Part shown: piece after piece, positions 60,344 to 64,000 of the stretch
Layout of the letters: every line of letters starts with the position of its first letter
How positions within the stretch are numbered: the first letter of the stretch is position 1
NCBI RefSeq assembly: GCF_003391135.1
Contig: NZ_CP031455.1
Location: forward strand, 682,001 to 746,000
Reading direction: 5' to 3'
From: Streptoverticillium olivoreticuli subsp. olivoreticuli
GTDB lineage: Bacteria; Actinomycetota; Actinomycetes; Streptomycetales; Streptomycetaceae
DNA length: 64,000 nt
The notes under the pieces: model-generated
The model's database searches: none
What the model saw: only the letters and a program-made list of their open reading frames with translations
Told to the model about the DNA's origin: nothing
Program-made: the position numbers and the translations under genes

Positions 60344-61588
60344 TCATTTGGCGGCGGGGTCGGGGGTGCTGTGTCGCGTGAACGCCCACAGTACGAGCCC
60401 GAGGCAGCTGAACGCGGCACCCAGTGCGCATACGGCGCCCCAGCCGGCCACCGTGTAGAGGGAGGTCGCGGCGATGGCGCCGGTGGCGCTGCCGATCGAG
60501 TAGAAGACCATGTATCCGCCGATCAGCCGGCTGCCCGCGGCCGGGTGCAGCGCGTAGATCAGGGTCTGGTTGGTGACATGGACCGCCTGTACGGCGAGGT
60601 CGAGGAGGATCACCCCGACGACCAGGGCCCAGAGCGAGCTGCGGGTGAAGGCCAGGGGCAGCCACGAGACAGCGAGGAGTGCCAGGGCGATGCCGGTGGT
60701 CCGCCGGGAGAGTCCGCGGTCGTTCAGGCGGCCCGCCACGGTCGCGGCCAGGGCTCCGGCGGCACCGATCAGCCCCAGCGCCCCGATCGCGCTGTGGGAC
60801 AGGAAGTACGGGGCCTCGCTGAGCGGCAACGCGACGCTGCTCCACAGGGTGCTGAAGGCGGCGAAGATCAGCAGACCGAACAGGGCCCGGAGCCGCAGCA
60901 GTCGTTCCCGTGCGAAGAGGGTGATCGTGGAGCGCAGGAGCTGTCCGTAGCGCAGGGTCGTCGGCGGAGCGTCGCTGTGACGCGGCAGCACTCGGTACAG
61001 GACCAGGGCGAGCAGAGCGGTGAGCGACGCCGAGGCGAGGTAGACGGAGCGCCAGCCCGCGAGATCGGCCATGAGGCCGGATGCGGTGCGGGCGAGCAGG
61101 ATTCCGATGACCACGCCGCTGGTGACCAGACCGACGACCCGGCCGCGCCCGGCGGGAGGGGCCAGCGATGCCGCGAAGGCCACCAACGTCTGGGTGACGA
61201 CCGCGAGAAGCCCCGTCGCGGCCATGCCCGCGAGCAGGATCGCCGCCGTGCGGGCGGTGGCCACCACGGCCAACGCCACCACCAGGAACAGTAACTGGGC
61301 CACGATGAGCCGTCTGCGGTCGGCCACGTCACCCAGCGGCACGAGGAAGAAGAGTCCCAGCCCGTACCCGACGTGCGTGAGGGTGACCACGCTGCCGACA
61401 AGTGCCGGGCTCATGGCGAGGTCACGGCCCATGGTCACCAGGAGCGGCTGGGAGAAGTAGACGTTGGCCACCGCGGCCCCGCAGGCGACGGCGAACAGTA
61501 TGACGACACCACGGGACGGGACGAACTCGGAAACTTCCCCCTTTCGGGCCTCGGTCCGCCGTGTCACAGCCTCACAGTTACCGGGCAT
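60344..61588 (-). CDS. MFS transporter
   Basis: 414 residues with about 12 membrane helices. MFS signature loop between helices 2 and 3: GLFFLVPLGDVADRRRLI. Likely a drug or metabolite exporter of the YnfM/NepI-like branch. ATG 61588 chosen because GGGGGAG is 5 nt upstream. Divergent from an HxlR regulator, which probably controls it. Converges with the P450. Confidence 0.88.
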   Translation of the reverse strand: MPGNCEAVTRRTEARKGEVSEFVPSRGVVILFAVACGAAVANVYFSQPLLVTMGRDLAMSPALVGSVVTLTHVGYGLGLFFLVPLGDVADRRRLIVAQLLFLVVALAVVATARTAAILLAGMAATGLLAVVTQTLVAFAASLAPPAGRGRVVGLVTSGVVIGILLARTASGLMADLAGWRSVYLASASLTALLALVLYRVLPRHSDAPPTTLRYGQLLRSTITLFARERLLRLRALFGLLIFAAFSTLWSSVALPLSEAPYFLSHSAIGALGLIGAAGALAATVAGRLNDRGLSRRTTGIALALLAVSWLPLAFTRSSLWALVVGVILLDLAVQAVHVTNQTLIYALHPAAGSRLIGGYMVFYSIGSATGAIAATSLYTVAGWGAVCALGAAFSCLGLVLWAFTRHSTPDPAAK

Positions 61589-61684
61589 CAGCACTCCCCC
61601 GCGCATCTGGTTTCATCTTGCCACCAGTGGCGACGGTAACTTCTTTGGTAGCATGTTGCAACCGTTGTGAGAGTGGGGGACGCC

Positions 61685-62137
61685 ATGGTGGCCAGGACTC
61701 GCTTCGACGACAGCGAATGTCCCGTCGCCCGGTCGGTGGACGCGATCGGCGACTGGTGGTCCCTGCTGATCGTGCGGGACGCCTTCGACGGAAGCCGACG
61801 CTTCGGGGAGTTCCAGCGCAGCCTCGGCGTGGCGAAGAACATCCTCACCGCACGTCTGCGCACCCTGGTCGCCGGCGGTGTCCTCGAATCCGTCCCCGCC
61901 TCGGACGGCAGCGCCTACCGCGAGTACGTACTGACTCCGAAGGGCAAGGCGCTCTTCCCCGTCATCGTGGCACTGCGACAGTGGGGCGAACAGAACTTCT
62001 TCACCCCCGGCGAATCACACTCGGAGTTGGTCGACCGCCGACAGGGACATCGCCTCCGCGCACTGGAAGTGCTGTCCTCGGACGGGCGACGGCTGGACCC
62101 CGACGACACCACCGTCCACAAGATCTCCACCCAGTGA
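61685..62137 (+). CDS. HxlR-family transcriptional regulator
   Basis: 150 residues. Typical HxlR: CPVARSVDAIGDWWSLLIVRDAF with the conserved N-terminal Cys, winged helix in RRFGEFQRSLGVAKNILTARL and EYVLTPKGKAL. ATG 61685 with GGGGGA upstream. Divergent from the MFS gene (96 nt), so probably its redox- or ligand-sensitive regulator. Confidence 0.9.
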   Translation: MVARTRFDDSECPVARSVDAIGDWWSLLIVRDAFDGSRRFGEFQRSLGVAKNILTARLRTLVAGGVLESVPASDGSAYREYVLTPKGKALFPVIVALRQWGEQNFFTPGESHSELVDRRQGHRLRALEVLSSDGRRLDPDDTTVHKISTQ

Positions 62138-62205
62138 CCCGAGCCGGAGACCCGGTGATGGCTCACACGTCCTCAGCCGGTACCCGATCGCCTGCGGTGT
62201 CGCCT

Positions 62206-62232
62206 CCCAGGGGCCCTTGGCCAAGCCCTGGG
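62206..62232. terminator. Hairpin between convergent genes
   Basis: CCCAGGG and CCCTGGG form a 7-bp stem; the 13 nt between them hold a further CTTGG/CCAAG palindrome. It lies between the convergent HxlR and sensor kinase genes. No T tract. Confidence 0.5.
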
Positions 62233-62246
62233 CCCCGCCCGCCGGT

Positions 62247-63614
62247 TCAAGGTGTTCTCCGGGAACGCCTCCGTGCCGTCGGCCCATTCGAACCGCCCTG
62301 GTCGTGGGGCGGGAGGTCGAAGCCGACCTCCGCGCCGCCGCCGTCCGCCGTGGCGGCGAAGACGGTTCCGGCGTCGGCCGCGATGATGTCGTACACGATG
62401 GCCAGACCGAGACCGGAACCGGGCGTCGCCTGGGTCCGGGGGCCGCGGTAGAAGCGGTCGAAGACGGCGTGCTGCTCGCCGGGCGCGATGCCCGGGCCCT
62501 GATCCCGTACGGCCAGCTTGCCCCCGCCGATGTGCACGGCGACCGGGGTGCCCTCGGGACTGAACTTCACCGCGTTGCTCAGCAGGTTGTCGATGCACCG
62601 CTGGAGCGCGCGCGGCCGGGCACGCACCGGCACCGGCGGGTTCGCACCGTCCTCGATGACGAGGACGACGCGCCCGGTCCGCAGGCGGAAGCGCTGCGCG
62701 CTGTCCTCCGCGGCGACGGCAAGGTCGACGGCCTCGGGCTCCTCTTCCGTGTAGCGGTCGGTGGCCAGCTCGACGAGCTCGCGCACCAGGTCATCGAGGG
62801 CGGCGGTCTCGGTGACCAGGGTGGTGAGGATCTGCTCCTCGTCCTTGGGGTCGAGCCTGCCGCGCGCCCGCTGCAGCAACTCGGCGCTCCCGCGCACCGA
62901 GGTGAGCGGCGTACGCAGCTCGTGGCTGGCGTCCTGGACCAGTTGCTGCTGCTGGGCGCGGGAGCGGCGCAGCGCGGCGAGCATGTGCTCGAAGCTGTAC
63001 GTCAGTTGGCCGATCTCGTCGGATCCGGCGGGCGGCAGCGGCGTGGCGAGGTCCTGCGTGGTGGTGATGCGCTGGGTGGTGACGGCCAGTCGGCGGACCG
63101 GCCGCAGGATCCGTCCCAGGACGAGCCAGCCGAGGAGCGCCGCGAAGCCGATGGCGGCCGCGGTGGTCCAGGAGATCCGCCACAGGAACTGGTCGTCGAC
63201 GCGCGCGGCGCCCTCGTAGCTCTGGCCGGCCATGACCGCCCCGCCGCCGGGCAGGGGTCTGGTCAGGGTGCCGTACTCGGTGCCGGAGACGACGACGTCC
63301 GCGCGGCTCTCTCCCTTCCCCGTCCGGGCCACGCGCAGCGCGTCCGGCGTGACCGGCAGGGCGTCCCGGCCGGGTGCCAGCGGTCTTACCGCCCCCTGGG
63401 CGGACACGACCTGCTCGAACGTGTCCGGCCGGGTGGGCGGGGTCCGGCCGGCGGCCAGGAGGGTGATGACGGTGTTGGTACGGTCGTCGAGCCCTCGCTC
63501 GAGCTCGTCGGCGACCAGGTTGCTCACGCCCCGGTACGACATGAAGGCGGCGAGGGAGATGGCGAGCGCGGCGGCCGCGGCGACGACGGCGGTGATCTTC
63601 GTACGGAGCATCAT
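62247..63614 (-). CDS. Sensor histidine kinase
   Basis: 455 residues. Two membrane helices ([19 protein letters not shown] and [21 protein letters not shown]) enclose an extracytoplasmic sensor of about 130 residues. Then HAMP, H-box [17 protein letters not shown]-box [11 protein letters not shown] boxes VRDQGPGI and [15 protein letters not shown] 63614 overlaps the response-regulator stop, so the pair is co-translated. OmpR-type two-component systems of this look often govern cell-envelope responses; the signal is unknown. Confidence 0.92.
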   Translation of the reverse strand: MMLRTKITAVVAAAAALAISLAAFMSYRGVSNLVADELERGLDDRTNTVITLLAAGRTPPTRPDTFEQVVSAQGAVRPLAPGRDALPVTPDALRVARTGKGESRADVVVSGTEYGTLTRPLPGGGAVMAGQSYEGAARVDDQFLWRISWTTAAAIGFAALLGWLVLGRILRPVRRLAVTTQRITTTQDLATPLPPAGSDEIGQLTYSFEHMLAALRRSRAQQQQLVQDASHELRTPLTSVRGSAELLQRARGRLDPKDEEQILTTLVTETAALDDLVRELVELATDRYTEEEPEAVDLAVAAEDSAQRFRLRTGRVVLVIEDGANPPVPVRARPRALQRCIDNLLSNAVKFSPEGTPVAVHIGGGKLAVRDQGPGIAPGEQHAVFDRFYRGPRTQATPGSGLGLAIVYDIIAADAGTVFAATADGGGAEVGFDLPPHDQGGSNGPTARRRSRRTP

Positions 63615-64000
63615 GCGGGCCGGATCGTGTAGCCGACGTTGCGGACGGTGTGGATCAGCCGGGGCTCGCCTCCCTGCTCGGTCTTCTGGCGCAGGTAGCC
63701 GATGTAGACGTCGAGGGAGCGGGACGTGGTGTCGAAGTCGAAGCCCCAGATGCGCTCGTACATCTGCGACCGGCTGAGGACCACGCCCGGATGGCACAGC
63801 AGCAGTTCCAGTACGTCGAACTCGGTCTTCGTCAGGTCCAGCTGCCGCTCCCCGCGGAACGCCTGCCGGGACGCGGGGTCCAGGGTGAGGTCCCCGACTG
63901 TCAGGGCCCCGCTGTCCTCGGGCGGCTCGGTGCGCCGCAGCAGCGCGCGTATGCGGGCGAAGAGCTCCTCGGTCGCGAACGGCTTGGCGAGGTAGTCGTC
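63611..64000 (-). CDS. OmpR-family response regulator, 5' end outside window
   Basis: 130 codons visible, lacking the start. It begins in the receiver domain near the conserved Lys ([20 protein letters not shown]), then the winged-helix output domain: [37 protein letters not shown] and [13 protein letters not shown]. The stop overlaps the histidine kinase start. Phosphorylation Asp lies outside the window. Confidence 0.9.
   Translation of the reverse strand, partial: DDYLAKPFATEELFARIRALLRRTEPPEDSGALTVGDLTLDPASRQAFRGERQLDLTKTEFDVLELLLCHPGVVLSRSQMYERIWGFDFDTTSRSLDVYIGYLRQKTEQGGEPRLIHTVRNVGYTIRPA

Noticed and set aside
60236..61294. Plus-strand frame antisense to the MFS transporter
   Set aside because: Gly/Gln/Arg-rich shadow of a clear 12-helix transporter on the other strand.

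Overview
The window is high-GC actinomycete DNA, most likely from a Streptomyces chromosome and probably an arm region. The signs are strong G/C third-position bias, GTG starts, ATGA/GTGA stop-start overlaps, rare TTA codons, many regulator-enzyme pairs and a high load of decayed mobile DNA. I see no rRNA, tRNA or CRISPR.

Left part (1-12.2 kb): a heme alpha-dioxygenase-like peroxidase cut by the window edge, coupled to a membrane patatin-like lipase; a methyltransferase/HNH nuclease pair; a rifampin phosphotransferase (rph) with a rifamycin-associated-element-like palindrome upstream; a Tat-exported amidase; a GGCT-SGNH fusion protein; and an LCM-family methyltransferase.

Lipid polyketide operon (12.2-26.9 kb, minus strand): six genes that all overlap at their stop/start codons. 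Two giant iterative synthases related to the PUFA / secondary-lipid (Pfa, hglE-KS) family come first. Synthase 1 is tandem FMN-type enoylreductase-like domains-KS-AT-ACP-KR. Synthase 2 is KS-AT-DH-phosphopantetheinyl transferase. They are followed by a discrete ACP, an alpha/beta hydrolase, a GT1 glycosyltransferase and a zinc-ribbon methyltransferase. Together they carry every function needed for a fully or partly reduced long acyl chain plus release, glycosylation and methylation. I predict a methylated glycolipid. A good sigma70-type promoter lies upstream, and another methyltransferase is divergent.

Middle part (28-37.3 kb): a broken serine hydrolase next to a GH-A clan glycosidase, an intact beta-lactamase-like hydrolase, an isochorismatase-fold protein, then the most novel locus. 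This is a 27-residue peptide gene ending in HAWVLHVI, a short P450 with an unusual heme-binding loop, a JmjC/cupin dioxygenase, and a divergent second P450. Between the two arms is an array of five 11-bp direct repeats. It looks like an undescribed P450-modified RiPP cluster.

Right part (37.4-64 kb): a mosaic of small regulator-enzyme units (TetR/DHFR-like, HD/AraC, TetR/TIM barrel, a MarR pair, cupin/VOC, P450/MFS/HxlR, and an OmpR two-component system). Between them lie IS5, IS630, recombinase and integrase remnants and several frameshifted genes. Three frameshifts are each explained by one extra C, so they may be real decay or sequence errors.
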